Made by a program: the position numbers and the translations under genes. From NCBI RefSeq assembly GCF_003248605.1, contig NZ_QFPF01000011.1, forward strand, positions 1 to 39,068: 39,068 nucleotides of DNA, written 5' to 3'. The notes under the pieces were generated by a model that saw only the letters and a program-made list of their open reading frames with translations, did not search any database and was not told where the DNA came from. Numbering within the stretch: the first letter of the stretch is position 1; every line of letters starts with the position of its first letter. The DNA comes from Microbacterium sp. Lineage in GTDB: Bacteria > Actinomycetota > Actinomycetes > Actinomycetales > Microbacteriaceae. This document shows positions 15,817-24,137 of the stretch, piece after piece.

Positions 15817-16010
15817 GGGGGTCTCCTTACAGGACGGGTTACACCACCGATTCTGGCGCGCGCCGATGGCCTGCGCACGGCACCCCGTAACAGATGTCCT
15901 GAACTCGTAACACGGCGCAACGCCCGTTTGGCTGTGACGCGGGGCATGCTGGTTGACTCGACCGGGCTCGGCTCCGCACCGTCGCCGACACAGCTACCCG
16001 AAGGATCACC
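15817..16010. promoter_or_regulatory. Divergent control region between mtnD and the importer operon
   Basis: This 194-base gap must carry promoters for both directions. It holds two exact CGTAACA copies (15886-15892 and 15906-15912) whose starts are 20 bases apart, about two helical turns, and GTTACA at 15838-15843 near the mtnD ribosome-binding site. Such repeats on one face of the helix suggest an operator. No clear SAM riboswitch fold is visible, and no convincing -35/-10 pair could be assigned in either direction. Confidence 0.4.
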
Positions 16011-17108
16011 ATGTCTTCTCGTCCCGCGCGCCAGAGCTGGCTCGCCCTCGCCGCCACAGGCGCCGTCGCCCTGCTGGCCCTCACCGGATGCGCCCAGCAG
16101 TCGGCGCCGAACGACGACGCCGACGCACCCGCTGTTCCCGCCGCAGACCTGCCCGCACCCTTCGACGGTGAGCCCGTAGAGGTCGCCCTCGTGCAGCAGT
16201 CCGGCGCGGGTGACTACTTCACCGCGTGGACAGCCGGTGCGCAGGCGCAGGCGTCGGCGGCGAACATCGACCTCACCGTCTACGACGCACGCAACGACAA
16301 CGCCAAGCACGCCTCCGACCTCGAGCAGGCGATCGCCTCGGCTCCCGACGCGATCATCGTCGACCACGGCCAGACGGACACGATCGAGCACCTCGTGCAT
16401 GAGGCGGTGGACGCCGGCATCCCGGTCATCGTCTACGACCTCGCCCTCGAAGACACCGAGGGTGTGCTCGTCACGTCGCAGTCCGATGCGTCGATGGCGC
16501 AGGGTGTGCTCGACCAGCTGATCGACGACGTCGGGGAGGGTGCGAATGTCGGCCTCGTCAGCGCCGAGGGCTTTGCTCCGCTGGATCGCCGCAAGGCCGT
16601 CTGGGACGAGTTCGTGACGGAGTACGAGCTGAACGAGTTGTTCTTCACCGGTGAGGTCACCGAGTCCACGGCGACCGACAACATCCCCCTCGTGGATGCC
16701 GCGCTGAAGCAGAACCCGGAGGTGCAGGCGATCTTCGCCCCGTACGACGAGATCGCGAAGGGCGTCGTGCAGGCGGTGATCCAGAACAACCTGCAGGACT
16801 CCGTCAAGGTGTACGGCATCGACATCTCCAACGCCGACATCGAGGTCATGATCGCCGAGGACAGCCCATGGGTGGCCACGAGCGCCACCGACCCGGCGGC
16901 GATCGGTGCGGCGGTCGTGCGCACCCTCGCCCTCTCCCTCGCGGGGGAGCTCGATGAGACCGAGGTGCAGTTCCCGGCCGTGACCGTGACGCGCGACTTC
17001 CTGCTCGAGAACGACATCCAGAACGTCGCTGCGCTGCGCGAGGCGGAGCCCACCCTCCTGCTCGATGACGTGGTCGTCGCGGAGTGGCTGCCCGCCATCT
17101 CGCAGTGA
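16011..17108 (+). CDS. Sugar-type ABC transporter substrate-binding lipoprotein, probable methylthioribose binding
   Basis: This 365-residue protein has a lipoprotein signal peptide: basic start, hydrophobic stretch and lipobox LTGC with the lipidated cysteine at C27. The rest is a periplasmic-binding-protein fold of the ribose/galactose type (VALVQQSGAGDYFTAWTAGAQAQA, DAIIVDHGQTD, VYGIDISNADIE). It should capture its ligand outside the membrane and deliver it to the permease. Family members bind pentoses and related sugars. Because the operon continues to mtnK, 5-methylthioribose is the likely ligand (inference). ATG 16011 has an AAGGA ribosome-binding site, and the stop overlaps the ATPase start. 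Confidence 0.88.
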   Translation: MSSRPARQSWLALAATGAVALLALTGCAQQSAPNDDADAPAVPAADLPAPFDGEPVEVALVQQSGAGDYFTAWTAGAQAQASAANIDLTVYDARNDNAKHASDLEQAIASAPDAIIVDHGQTDTIEHLVHEAVDAGIPVIVYDLALEDTEGVLVTSQSDASMAQGVLDQLIDDVGEGANVGLVSAEGFAPLDRRKAVWDEFVTEYELNELFFTGEVTESTATDNIPLVDAALKQNPEVQAIFAPYDEIAKGVVQAVIQNNLQDSVKVYGIDISNADIEVMIAEDSPWVATSATDPAAIGAAVVRTLALSLAGELDETEVQFPAVTVTRDFLLENDIQNVAALREAEPTLLLDDVVVAEWLPAISQ

Positions 17109-18667
17109 GCCCCGCCGTCGATCACACCGCGCAGACGGACGACCAGCCGGTCGTCCGTCTGCGCGGTGTCGGCGTGCGCTTCGGGACGAACCGCGTGCTC
17201 GAGAATGTCTCGCTCGATCTGCACGCGGGCTCCATCACGGCGCTCCTGGGGACGAACGGTGCCGGCAAGTCGACGTTGATCGGCACCGTGTCGGGGGCGA
17301 ACGCCCACTACACCGGCGACATCGAGGTCGGCGGCGTGCCCGCGCGCATCTCCTCGCCGACCGTCGCCCGTCGCGCGGGTATCGAGACGGTGCACCAGAA
17401 GATCTCGGACGGCATCGTGCCGGGACTGTCCGTCGCGGACAACGCCGTCCTGACCGATCTCGCCGTGAGCGGCCGACCTGTCCTCCGGCGATCGGACACG
17501 GAGGCCGCGGCGCGCACCGCGCTGTCTCGCCTGGGGCTGTCCTGGAGCGACGAGGTCCTCCGGGCCGATGCCGGACGGCTCGGCACCTCCGACGCGCAGC
17601 TGCTCGTGCTCGCCCGGGCGTTGCGCGGTCGGCCCCGCCTGCTCATCCTCGACGAGCCGACCTCGGCCCTGACCGCGGCCGAGGCCGACCGCCTGTTCGA
17701 CGTGCTCCGCGCGCTGCGGGCCGAGGGGCTGGCCATCCTCTTCGTCAGTCATCGGTTCGGCGAGATCGAGCGTCTGGCCGACCGCATCGTCGTGCTGCGG
17801 GACGGCAGCCCCGCGCTGGACGTTGCGCGGCCCTTCGATTGGCACGCGGCGCTCGAGGCGATGCTGGGGGTTCCCACAGAACTCCAGCAGCACGTCGTCG
17901 CGCCGCTCCCGCCGGGGGAGTCGGTGCTGAGCGTCCGCGGCGCCGTGCTGCTCCCCGGCGCCGCCCCTCTGGATCTGACCGTGCACGCGGGCCAGGTGAC
18001 CGGAGTGCTGGGCCTCCTCGGCGCCGGCAAGACCGAACTGGCGGAGATACTCTGCGGTGTCCGCGAGGCGGGAACGGCGACGCTCGAGCGCGAGGGGCGA
18101 CCCTACGCGCCGCGCACCCCCGCGGCCGCCCAGGCTGCCGGCATCGTGCTCGTTCCCGAGGATCGCCAGCGACAGGGCATCCAGCCCGGCTGGTCGATCG
18201 CGCACACCGTGGGCCTGCCCGAGCTGCGTCGTGTCGCCACGGCGTGGGGCGTCCTGCGCGGCGCGGAGGAGCGTCGACGCGCCGCCGCCGTCGTGGCGGA
18301 CTTCGGCGTCGTGACGACGTCGGTGGCCGAGCGCGTCGACGATCTGTCCGGGGGAAACCAGCAGAAGGTGATTGTCGGACGCTGGCTCGCGACCGATCCG
18401 CAGGTCGCCGTGCTCGACGAGCCCTTCCGTGGCGTCGACATCGGCGCCAGGCGCACGATCGGGACGGCCGTGCGAGCGCGTGCCTCCGAGGGCAAGGCCG
18501 TCGTCGTGCTCACCTCCGATGTGGACGAGGTGCTCGAGGTCGCCGACCGTCTCGTCGTGCTCGTGAGCGGACGCGTCACCCTCGATGTCGCCGCCGGGGA
18601 GCGCGATCGTGCCACGATCGTCGCGGCCCTGCTCGATGATCCGCACCACCCGGAGGAGTCCGTATGA
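17105..18667 (+). CDS. Sugar ABC transporter ATPase, two fused nucleotide-binding domains (CUT2/RbsA type)
   Basis: This 520-residue protein contains two ATPase domains in one chain, as in RbsA. The first has Walker A GTNGAGKST, a Walker B strand LLILDEPTSAL and a switch histidine in LFVSHRF; its signature is degenerate (LGTSDAQ), which is usual for this class. The second has a variant Walker A GLLGAGKTE, a proper signature LSGGNQQK and VAVLDEPFRGVD. It powers import through the permease encoded next. GTG 17105 overlaps the preceding stop (GTGA), and the end overlaps the permease start. Substrate assignment rests on the mtnK link. Confidence 0.92.
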   Translation: MSPAVDHTAQTDDQPVVRLRGVGVRFGTNRVLENVSLDLHAGSITALLGTNGAGKSTLIGTVSGANAHYTGDIEVGGVPARISSPTVARRAGIETVHQKISDGIVPGLSVADNAVLTDLAVSGRPVLRRSDTEAAARTALSRLGLSWSDEVLRADAGRLGTSDAQLLVLARALRGRPRLLILDEPTSALTAAEADRLFDVLRALRAEGLAILFVSHRFGEIERLADRIVVLRDGSPALDVARPFDWHAALEAMLGVPTELQQHVVAPLPPGESVLSVRGAVLLPGAAPLDLTVHAGQVTGVLGLLGAGKTELAEILCGVREAGTATLEREGRPYAPRTPAAAQAAGIVLVPEDRQRQGIQPGWSIAHTVGLPELRRVATAWGVLRGAEERRRAAAVVADFGVVTTSVAERVDDLSGGNQQKVIVGRWLATDPQVAVLDEPFRGVDIGARRTIGTAVRARASEGKAVVVLTSDVDEVLEVADRLVVLVSGRVTLDVAAGERDRATIVAALLDDPHHPEESV

Positions 18668-19722
18668 TGTCCACCCTCGCTTCGGCGTCCGTGACGGGTC
18701 GGCCTGCGCGCCCGGTGGGGGAGCGTGTGCTCGACGGCGTCGCGAAATGGGGATTCGTCGCGGTCACGGTCGGTCTCATCGCGTTCTTCGCGATCACCGA
18801 ACCGAACTTCCGCACCGTCGACAATGTGTTCGGGATGCTGAAATACATCGCTCCGATCGGTATCGCAGGCCTCGGGGTCACACTCGCGATGACGGTCGGC
18901 GGGCTCGACCTCTCGGTGGGTGCGAACGCCGGGTTCGCGGTGTCGATCGCCGCCTGGACCCTCGTCATCGCGGGCCAGGTGGGCGGCGTCGCCGTCATCG
19001 TCGTGCTGCTCTCGGGCGCCGTGATCGGCGCTCTGAACGCCGTGCTCATCGTCTTCGCCCGCATTCCCGACCTGCTGGCGACGCTCGCGATGATGTTCGC
19101 CGTGGTCGGGCTCAAGCTCATCATCGTCGACGGCAAGTCGATCTCGTCGCAGATGACGCTGTCGGACGGTTCGACCGCGCCGGGGCGGTTCACCCCGGAC
19201 TTCCTCTGGTTCGACCGCGGCGCGATCGGTCCGGTCTCCGTGCCCGTCATCCTCTTCCTCGTTCTGACGGCGCTGCTGTGGTTCGTTCTGGACCGCACCC
19301 GCTGGGGGCGGGCTCTCTCCGCGGTCGGCTCGAACCCCGAGGCCGCGCGTCTCGCGGGTATTCCCGTGCGGGCATATCGCGCGGCCGCCTACATCGGCTG
19401 CGGCATCCTCGCGTCGATCGCGGGTCTGCTGCTGGCCGCGCGAATCGGTCAGGGAGATGTCTCGGCCGGCAACTCGCTGCTCCTGGATGCCGTCGCCGTG
19501 GCCCTCGTCGGCGTTTCGGTGCTCGGCATCGGACGCCCCAACGCGTGGGGCACGGCACTCGGCGCGGTGTTGATCGCCGTCATGGTGACGGGATTCTCGA
19601 TGATGGGACTGCCTTACTACATCCAGGACTTCGGCAAGGGCGTCGTGCTGCTGGTCGCCCTGCTGTTCAGCTTCACCTTCCGCCGCCGCACCACCACGAT
19701 CATCGCCGGGAGCACGACGTGA
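18664..19722 (+). CDS. Sugar ABC transporter permease (RbsC type)
   Basis: This 352-residue membrane protein has about ten hydrophobic segments. It carries family landmarks of CUT2 permeases: GLGVTLAMTVGGLDLSVGANAGF, the LLATLAMMFAVVGLKL helix, TRWGRALSAVGSNPEAARLAGIPV (the loop that docks on the ATPase) and the DAVAVALVGVSVLG helix. One permease gene is present, so it probably works as a homodimer with the fused ATPase. It overlaps the genes on both sides by 4 bases, and mtnK follows directly, so importer and kinase are expressed as one unit. Confidence 0.92.
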   Translation: MMSTLASASVTGRPARPVGERVLDGVAKWGFVAVTVGLIAFFAITEPNFRTVDNVFGMLKYIAPIGIAGLGVTLAMTVGGLDLSVGANAGFAVSIAAWTLVIAGQVGGVAVIVVLLSGAVIGALNAVLIVFARIPDLLATLAMMFAVVGLKLIIVDGKSISSQMTLSDGSTAPGRFTPDFLWFDRGAIGPVSVPVILFLVLTALLWFVLDRTRWGRALSAVGSNPEAARLAGIPVRAYRAAAYIGCGILASIAGLLLAARIGQGDVSAGNSLLLDAVAVALVGVSVLGIGRPNAWGTALGAVLIAVMVTGFSMMGLPYYIQDFGKGVVLLVALLFSFTFRRRTTTIIAGSTT

Positions 19723-20963
19723 CGACACCTTCGACCTCCGCACCCACGCGGGACGACAGCATCCGTCAGCTCTCCGTCGAGAGCGTTCCCGGGTATCTCG
19801 CCACGCACCGTGGGCTCGCCGGACCGCTCGACCCCGCGGCGATCACCGACGTGCGCGAGGTGGGCGACGGCAACCTCAACCTGGTGTTCGTCGTCACCGA
19901 CGCCCACGGAGCGGGCGTTGTGCTCAAGCAGTCGCTGCCGCACGTCCGCGTCGACACGAGCTGGCCGCTGACGCGATCGCGCACGAAGCGGGAGGCCGTC
20001 GTGCTCGGGGCTCACCAGAGCGTCGATGGCGCGCACGTGCCAGCCCTGTACGGCTTCGATGAGCAGACGTTCACGATCGGCATCGAAGACCTGAGCGACC
20101 ACGCGGTGTGGCGGTATGAGCTGAACGAAGGGCGGCTGCACCCCTACGCCGCGGCGCAGCTGGGCCGCTACGTGGGGGCGACGGGATTCGCGACGAGCGT
20201 GTTCGGGATGCCGGGGCCCGACCGCCGCCGGGCGATCGCCGAGGCCACCAACCCGGAGTTGTCCGAGATCACCGAGGACCTCGTCTTCAGCGAGCCCTAC
20301 GTCGATCACGAACACAACGGCTGGCTTCCCGGCAATGATCGCGACGTCGCCGAGCTGCGCGCAGATCGAGCGCTCGTGCGCGAGATCGGGCTCGCCAAGG
20401 TCCGCTTCCAGGAGGACGCGCAGAGCCTCGTGCACGGCGATCTGCACACGGGCTCCGTCTTCGTGCGTGCGGACGGCGCGGACGGGGAGCACGGTTCGGT
20501 GCGCGCCTTCGACCAGGAGTTCGGCACCTTCGCCCCGACGGGATTCGACCTCGGTGCCGTCTGGGCGAACCTCGTGATCGCCTCAGCGCGCGCGCGGGTG
20601 CTCGGGCGCACTGGCGATGCCGAGCGGCTGCTCGGACTGCCTGTCGAACTCGTGGAGTCGTTCGAGCTCGAGTTCATGCGCCGTTGGCCAGACCGCGTGG
20701 ACGCGCGCGTCTATCGCGACGACGTCCTGGCGGACACGCTGCGGCGCGTGCGCTCGGATGCCGCGGTCTACGCCGCCGCGAAGGCCATCCGGCGCATCGT
20801 CGGATTCTCGAAGGTCGCCGACATCCAGACCCTCGAGCCCGACGTCCGCGAGATCGCGGCACGCCTGGTCCTGCGCGCCGCGCGCGCCCTCGCCACGCAG
20901 CGGCACGGGGAGGTCGACATCGCGGACCTCGTGCGGCGCACCGGCGACATCGTCCTCGGCTGA
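19719..20963 (+). CDS. mtnK: S-methyl-5-thioribose kinase
   Basis: MtnK phosphorylates 5-methylthioribose with ATP to methylthioribose-1-phosphate, trapping imported sugar and feeding MtnA. The 414-residue protein has the protein-kinase-like fold of this family. The nucleotide loop is EVGDGNLNLVFVV (around residue 47), the strand lysine is in GVVLKQSLPHVR, the catalytic loop HGDLHTGS starts at H239 with D241 as base, and the metal-binding DQEFG follows. Length and motifs are those of bona fide MtnK rather than other aminoglycoside-kinase relatives. GTG 19719 overlaps the permease stop. It converges on mtnB with a 30-base gap. Confidence 0.95.
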   Translation: MTTPSTSAPTRDDSIRQLSVESVPGYLATHRGLAGPLDPAAITDVREVGDGNLNLVFVVTDAHGAGVVLKQSLPHVRVDTSWPLTRSRTKREAVVLGAHQSVDGAHVPALYGFDEQTFTIGIEDLSDHAVWRYELNEGRLHPYAAAQLGRYVGATGFATSVFGMPGPDRRRAIAEATNPELSEITEDLVFSEPYVDHEHNGWLPGNDRDVAELRADRALVREIGLAKVRFQEDAQSLVHGDLHTGSVFVRADGADGEHGSVRAFDQEFGTFAPTGFDLGAVWANLVIASARARVLGRTGDAERLLGLPVELVESFELEFMRRWPDRVDARVYRDDVLADTLRRVRSDAAVYAAAKAIRRIVGFSKVADIQTLEPDVREIAARLVLRAARALATQRHGEVDIADLVRRTGDIVLG

Positions 20964-20988
20964 TCTGCGTCGGCGGACGAGGTGCCGA
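20958..20988. terminator. Possible hairpin between convergent mtnK and mtnB
   Basis: CTCGGC at 20958-20963 pairs with GCCGAG at 20983-20988, and a smaller CGTC/GACG stem nests inside. It is the only structure in the 30-base convergent gap. There is no T-tract, so confidence is low. Confidence 0.3.
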
Positions 20989-20993
20989 GCGTC

Positions 20994-21626
20994 TCAGCGC
21001 GTCGCGACGGTGAAGCGCAGCATCCACTCGGCGATCTCGAGGTGGCGGCGCGCGGCGGCGACGTCGGCGCCCCACGCGTACATGCCGTGACCGGCGACGA
21101 TGAGGGCCGGCACCTCGGCCGTCTGGGGCGTGGGGGGCGCATAGACCGAGTCGAAGCGCTCCGACTCGATCACCATGTCCTGGTCGTTGGCGATGACGGG
21201 GATGAGGATGCTCTCGCCATGGGCGGCGTGTCCGATGCCCTTGAGCATCTCGAGGTCGCGCAGCTCGACGCCCTCCGGCCACCGGTGCCCGGCCACGACA
21301 GCGTCGAGAGCGTGCACATGGAAGATCGCGCCGGCCCCGGTGCGCGCGGCGATGTGCGCGTGCAGCCCCGCCTCGGCGGAAGGCGCACGGGGGTCATCGG
21401 CCGACGCGGCGCGACCCGCGGCGTCGATGAGGACGACGTCGGCGTCCGTGAGCTCCGATTTGTCGAGTCCTGACGCCGTCACGGCGAGCACGAGAGGTTC
21501 GCGCTGCATCACGATCGAGAGGTTGCCCGATGTCCCGCGCATCCAGCCGTACCCCGAGAAACGGGCCGCTTCGGCCGCGAGGGCGCCGCCCGCGGCCTTC
21601 AGGGCGAGGGCGTCGATGCCGGTCAC
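20994..21626 (-). CDS. mtnB: Methylthioribulose-1-phosphate dehydratase
   Basis: MtnB removes water from 5-methylthioribulose-1-phosphate to give the diketone substrate of MtnC. The 210-residue protein is a class II aldolase-fold enzyme. GTSGNLS binds phosphate (about residues 32-38), a zinc-binding HVH pair lies in IFHVHALDAVV, and a third histidine is in the VAGHGMYAWG motif typical of MtnB (GHGxYAWG). The start is GTG at 21624-21626, overlapping the stop of mtnC; the open frame continues upstream into mtnC without homology. It is the last gene of the mtnA-mtnC-mtnB operon. Confidence 0.94.
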   Translation of the reverse strand: MTGIDALALKAAGGALAAEAARFSGYGWMRGTSGNLSIVMQREPLVLAVTASGLDKSELTDADVVLIDAAGRAASADDPRAPSAEAGLHAHIAARTGAGAIFHVHALDAVVAGHRWPEGVELRDLEMLKGIGHAAHGESILIPVIANDQDMVIESERFDSVYAPPTPQTAEVPALIVAGHGMYAWGADVAAARRHLEIAEWMLRFTVATR

Positions 21627-22339
21627 GGGCGCACGTCGATCTGCGCGAACGACGTCACCGCCGGCGCGGCGACCTGTGCACCCTCCCAGGGCTCGCCGGG
21701 GCGGTCCAGGGCGATCACCTGCCACCCGGCGGCGCGCGCCGCTGCGACCTCGTCGGGATGATCGGTGAGGAAGAGCACGCGCTCCGGGGCGACGGCGAGG
21801 TGTGCGGCGATGCGTTCGTACGACCCGGTCTCCTTCTTGGGACCGGCGTTGACCGTGTCGAACCAGTCCTCGACGAGCGAGGACAGATCTCCCTGCGGTG
21901 CGTGACGGAACCACGGTTTTTGCGAGGCGACGGAGCCCGAGGAGTACACGACGAGGCGCACACCGGCGGCGTGCCAGCCGGTCAGCCGGGGAGGAACGTC
22001 GTCGAAGAAGTGCGACGAGATCTCACCCGCCGCGAATCCCTCGGCCCAGATGATCCCCTGCAGCGTCTTCAGCGGGGTGGACTTCACATCGGTCGCCATC
22101 AGAGCCCGCAGCGCGTCGGCCACCTGCGCGTCGGCGGCATCATCCGGCAGGCCGGTTTCGGCGATCGCCTCGCGCCGCGCGCGCGCCACGCCCTCGTCGT
22201 GTGCCGCCCGCCGAAGCACCCCCTCGAGTCGCGGCCGCGCATAATCGTAGAGATCGCCGAGGATGAACCCCGCGGCGCTGGTGGTGCCTTCGAGATCGAG
22301 GACGACGACATCGGCGCTCGCGGTGACGGATTCGCTCAT
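21623..22339 (-). CDS. mtnC: Enolase-phosphatase E1
   Basis: MtnC is a HAD-superfamily enzyme that enolises the 2,3-diketo-5-methylthiopentyl-1-phosphate and removes its phosphate to give acireductone. The 238-residue protein shows HAD motif I as VVLDLEGTTS (nucleophile D then E, the variant typical of E1), motif II in VYSSGSVASQK, the lysine in AGPKKETGSY, and motif III in VLFLTDHPDEV. Having this bifunctional enzyme means the separate MtnW/MtnX route of bacilli is not needed. It overlaps mtnA by 4 bases at the start and mtnB at the end. Confidence 0.94.
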   Translation of the reverse strand: MSESVTASADVVVLDLEGTTSAAGFILGDLYDYARPRLEGVLRRAAHDEGVARARREAIAETGLPDDAADAQVADALRALMATDVKSTPLKTLQGIIWAEGFAAGEISSHFFDDVPPRLTGWHAAGVRLVVYSSGSVASQKPWFRHAPQGDLSSLVEDWFDTVNAGPKKETGSYERIAAHLAVAPERVLFLTDHPDEVAAARAAGWQVIALDRPGEPWEGAQVAAPAVTSFAQIDVRP

Positions 22340-23457
22340 GCGGGAACTGCTCCTTGGAGGGGGGATGCTGCGACCCGCCGACCACGCGCGGTGAGGGGCT
22401 GGGCGTAAAGATCGGGCGCGGTCGCGAAGTGCGCTGCGACGGCGGCCGGTTCGAACGCGCCGCGCTTGGTGACCACGCGGGTGACCAGACGCGCGGGCGT
22501 GAGGTCGAACGCCGGGTACCAGGCATCGGTGACGAGGGGGCTCGCCGTGCGCGCACCGAGAACCTCGAGCACTTCACGCGGATCCCGATCCTCGATGACG
22601 ATGTCGGCGCCCGTGGGGGCGGCGGGATCGGGAGCCTCCACGAGGGCGTAGTAGGGCACCCCGAATGCGGCGGCGGCCGCGGCGATTCCCAGGGTGCCCA
22701 CCTTGTTCACGACGTCGCCGTCGAGTGAGACCCGATCCGCCGCCGTGAGGACGGCGTCGATCGGTCCCGTGCCCGTCCCCGATGGCGATGCGAGTGCCGC
22801 GGCGGCCATTCCGTCGGTGATGAGCGTCACCCGCTGATCCAACTCTCGGAGGGAGTGCGCGGTCAGGCGCGCGCCCTGGAGATACGGCCGGGTCTCGGTC
22901 GCCGCCCAGTCGAGGCGGATATCGGCCTCACGCGCGGCGGCGACCACCCCGAAGAGATAGGCGTCCATCCAGCAGTGCGTCAGTACTCGAGCGTTCGCGG
23001 GCAGCAGCTCGATCGTGACGCGCCCCAGTCGCAGACCCGCATCGCGGTACTCCAGGTCGATGTCTCGCGCGGTATCGATCGCGCACGCGACGAGCTCTGC
23101 GGTCGTGGTGGCGTCGGCGATGCCGGCGATCACGCGCGCGACGGCATCGCGCGGGTGCGCGTTGGTGGGGCGCGCGGCGGCGATCTCGCCGGCCGCCTCG
23201 GTGAGGGCGCGTCGGGCGGCGTCCACGGGCAGCGAACGTGCCTGCAGCGCGGCGAGCTGCATGCCGGCGCACGCGGCGTACAGCGGCCCGGAGCTCTGCG
23301 TGACCATGCCGCGGATCGCGGCGGCGACCTCGTGGGCCGTGCGCGCGGTGACCCACTCGATGCGGGCCGGGAAGACGCGGCGGTCGAGGATCCGCACCAC
23401 GTCCCCGTCAAGCACGACGGAGTTCTCGAGGGTGGCTGCGGGGGCGGTATGGCTCAC
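22336..23457 (-). CDS. mtnA: S-methyl-5-thioribose-1-phosphate isomerase (divergent MtnA)
   Basis: MtnA converts the aldose methylthioribose-1-phosphate to the ketose methylthioribulose-1-phosphate. The 373-residue protein belongs to the eIF2B-like isomerase family: catalytic cysteine C162 in VLTHCWMDAY, TRPYLQGARLTA, LITDGMAAAAL, and the acid in LDGDVVNKVGT (D248). It departs from textbook MtnA at several usually fixed places. The cysteine is followed by WMDAYLFG instead of the common N(T/A)GALAT, and the early helix reads ACAGMQLAAL instead of GAYGVALAA. Operon position with mtnC and mtnB and retention of the catalytic pair support the assignment. The start is GTG with an excellent AAGGAGGGG site. 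Confidence 0.85.
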   Translation of the reverse strand: MSHTAPAATLENSVVLDGDVVRILDRRVFPARIEWVTARTAHEVAAAIRGMVTQSSGPLYAACAGMQLAALQARSLPVDAARRALTEAAGEIAAARPTNAHPRDAVARVIAGIADATTTAELVACAIDTARDIDLEYRDAGLRLGRVTIELLPANARVLTHCWMDAYLFGVVAAAREADIRLDWAATETRPYLQGARLTAHSLRELDQRVTLITDGMAAAALASPSGTGTGPIDAVLTAADRVSLDGDVVNKVGTLGIAAAAAAFGVPYYALVEAPDPAAPTGADIVIEDRDPREVLEVLGARTASPLVTDAWYPAFDLTPARLVTRVVTKRGAFEPAAVAAHFATAPDLYAQPLTARGRRVAASPLQGAVPA

Positions 23458-23573
23458 GCAACCCCTCCTTCCGACCCGGCCATCCTGACACGGGGAAGCG
23501 CAGCCGTGCCAACCCGGGGCGACGCACGGCGCAACACGGTCGCGACGGGTTGCCCGCGCGCGGACGGGGCCGC

Positions 23574-23579
23574 GAGGAT
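23574..23579 (+). promoter_or_regulatory. -10 element, leaderless start of the DUF6328-like gene
   Basis: GAGGAT followed by 6 bases and the ATG at 23586. A TTGCCC -35 at 23550-23555 is 18 bases upstream, the most complete promoter pair seen among the leaderless starts. Confidence 0.45.
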
Positions 23580-23585
23580 GGGGGA

Positions 23586-24137
23586 ATGGTCGATATCGAG
23601 AAGGGCTCCACGTCGGGGAGATCCTCGCGGCACGGGGATTCCTCCCGCGTCGATGACGTACGTGACGGGCGGGACGAGAGCGCCACCGAGCGCTACGACC
23701 GCAACTGGATCGAGGTGCTCCAGGAGCTGCGCGTCCTGCAGACGGGCACCCAGATCCTCACCGGTTTTCTCCTCGCCCTCGCCTTTCAGCCGGCCTTCGG
23801 CGATCTGTCGGACGGGCAGCGCGGGTTCTACCTCTTCCTCGTCGTCGCCTCGGCGCTCAGCGCGATCATCGCCCTCGCCCCCGTCGCCTTGCATCGCATC
23901 CTGTTCCGCCGCCGCGAGAAGCGACGCATCGTCGCCTACGGCCACGCGGCCCTGCTGACCGCCCTGGCGACGGTGTCGGTGCTGGTCGTCGGCGTCGTCG
24001 CGTTCATCTTCGACGTCGTCGTGAGCCACCTGGCGGCGACAGTATCGGCCGTGGCCCTCGGCGTCGTGATCGTCGCGCTGTGGGTCCTCCTACCGCTGGT
24101 GTGGCGCCTGCGCCCCGAGGGAAAGGACGAGCGATGA
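23586..24137 (+). CDS. DUF6328-like membrane protein
   Basis: This 183-residue protein has a charged, soluble N-terminus (about residues 1-45). A conserved-looking WIEVLQELRVLQTGTQILTGFLLALAFQPAF segment comes next, leading into four transmembrane helices, with a basic RRREKRR loop between the second and third. This pattern matches the DUF6328 family of actinobacterial membrane proteins, which have no known function. It is divergent from mtnA. Its stop overlaps the omega-amidase start (ATGA), so it is co-transcribed with that gene, although nothing ties it chemically to methionine salvage. Confidence 0.7.
   Translation: MVDIEKGSTSGRSSRHGDSSRVDDVRDGRDESATERYDRNWIEVLQELRVLQTGTQILTGFLLALAFQPAFGDLSDGQRGFYLFLVVASALSAIIALAPVALHRILFRRREKRRIVAYGHAALLTALATVSVLVVGVVAFIFDVVVSHLAATVSAVALGVVIVALWVLLPLVWRLRPEGKDER

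Noticed and set aside
15817..16010. SAM riboswitch upstream of mtnD or the importer
   Set aside because: No conserved SAM-I, SAM-II or SAM-IV core pairing could be found by eye; only short repeats are present. A covariance-model scan would settle it.
16433..18649. Open minus-strand frame of over 700 codons opposite the importer genes
   Set aside because: It overlaps the binding protein and ATPase genes, whose motifs are intact, and encodes no recognisable domain.
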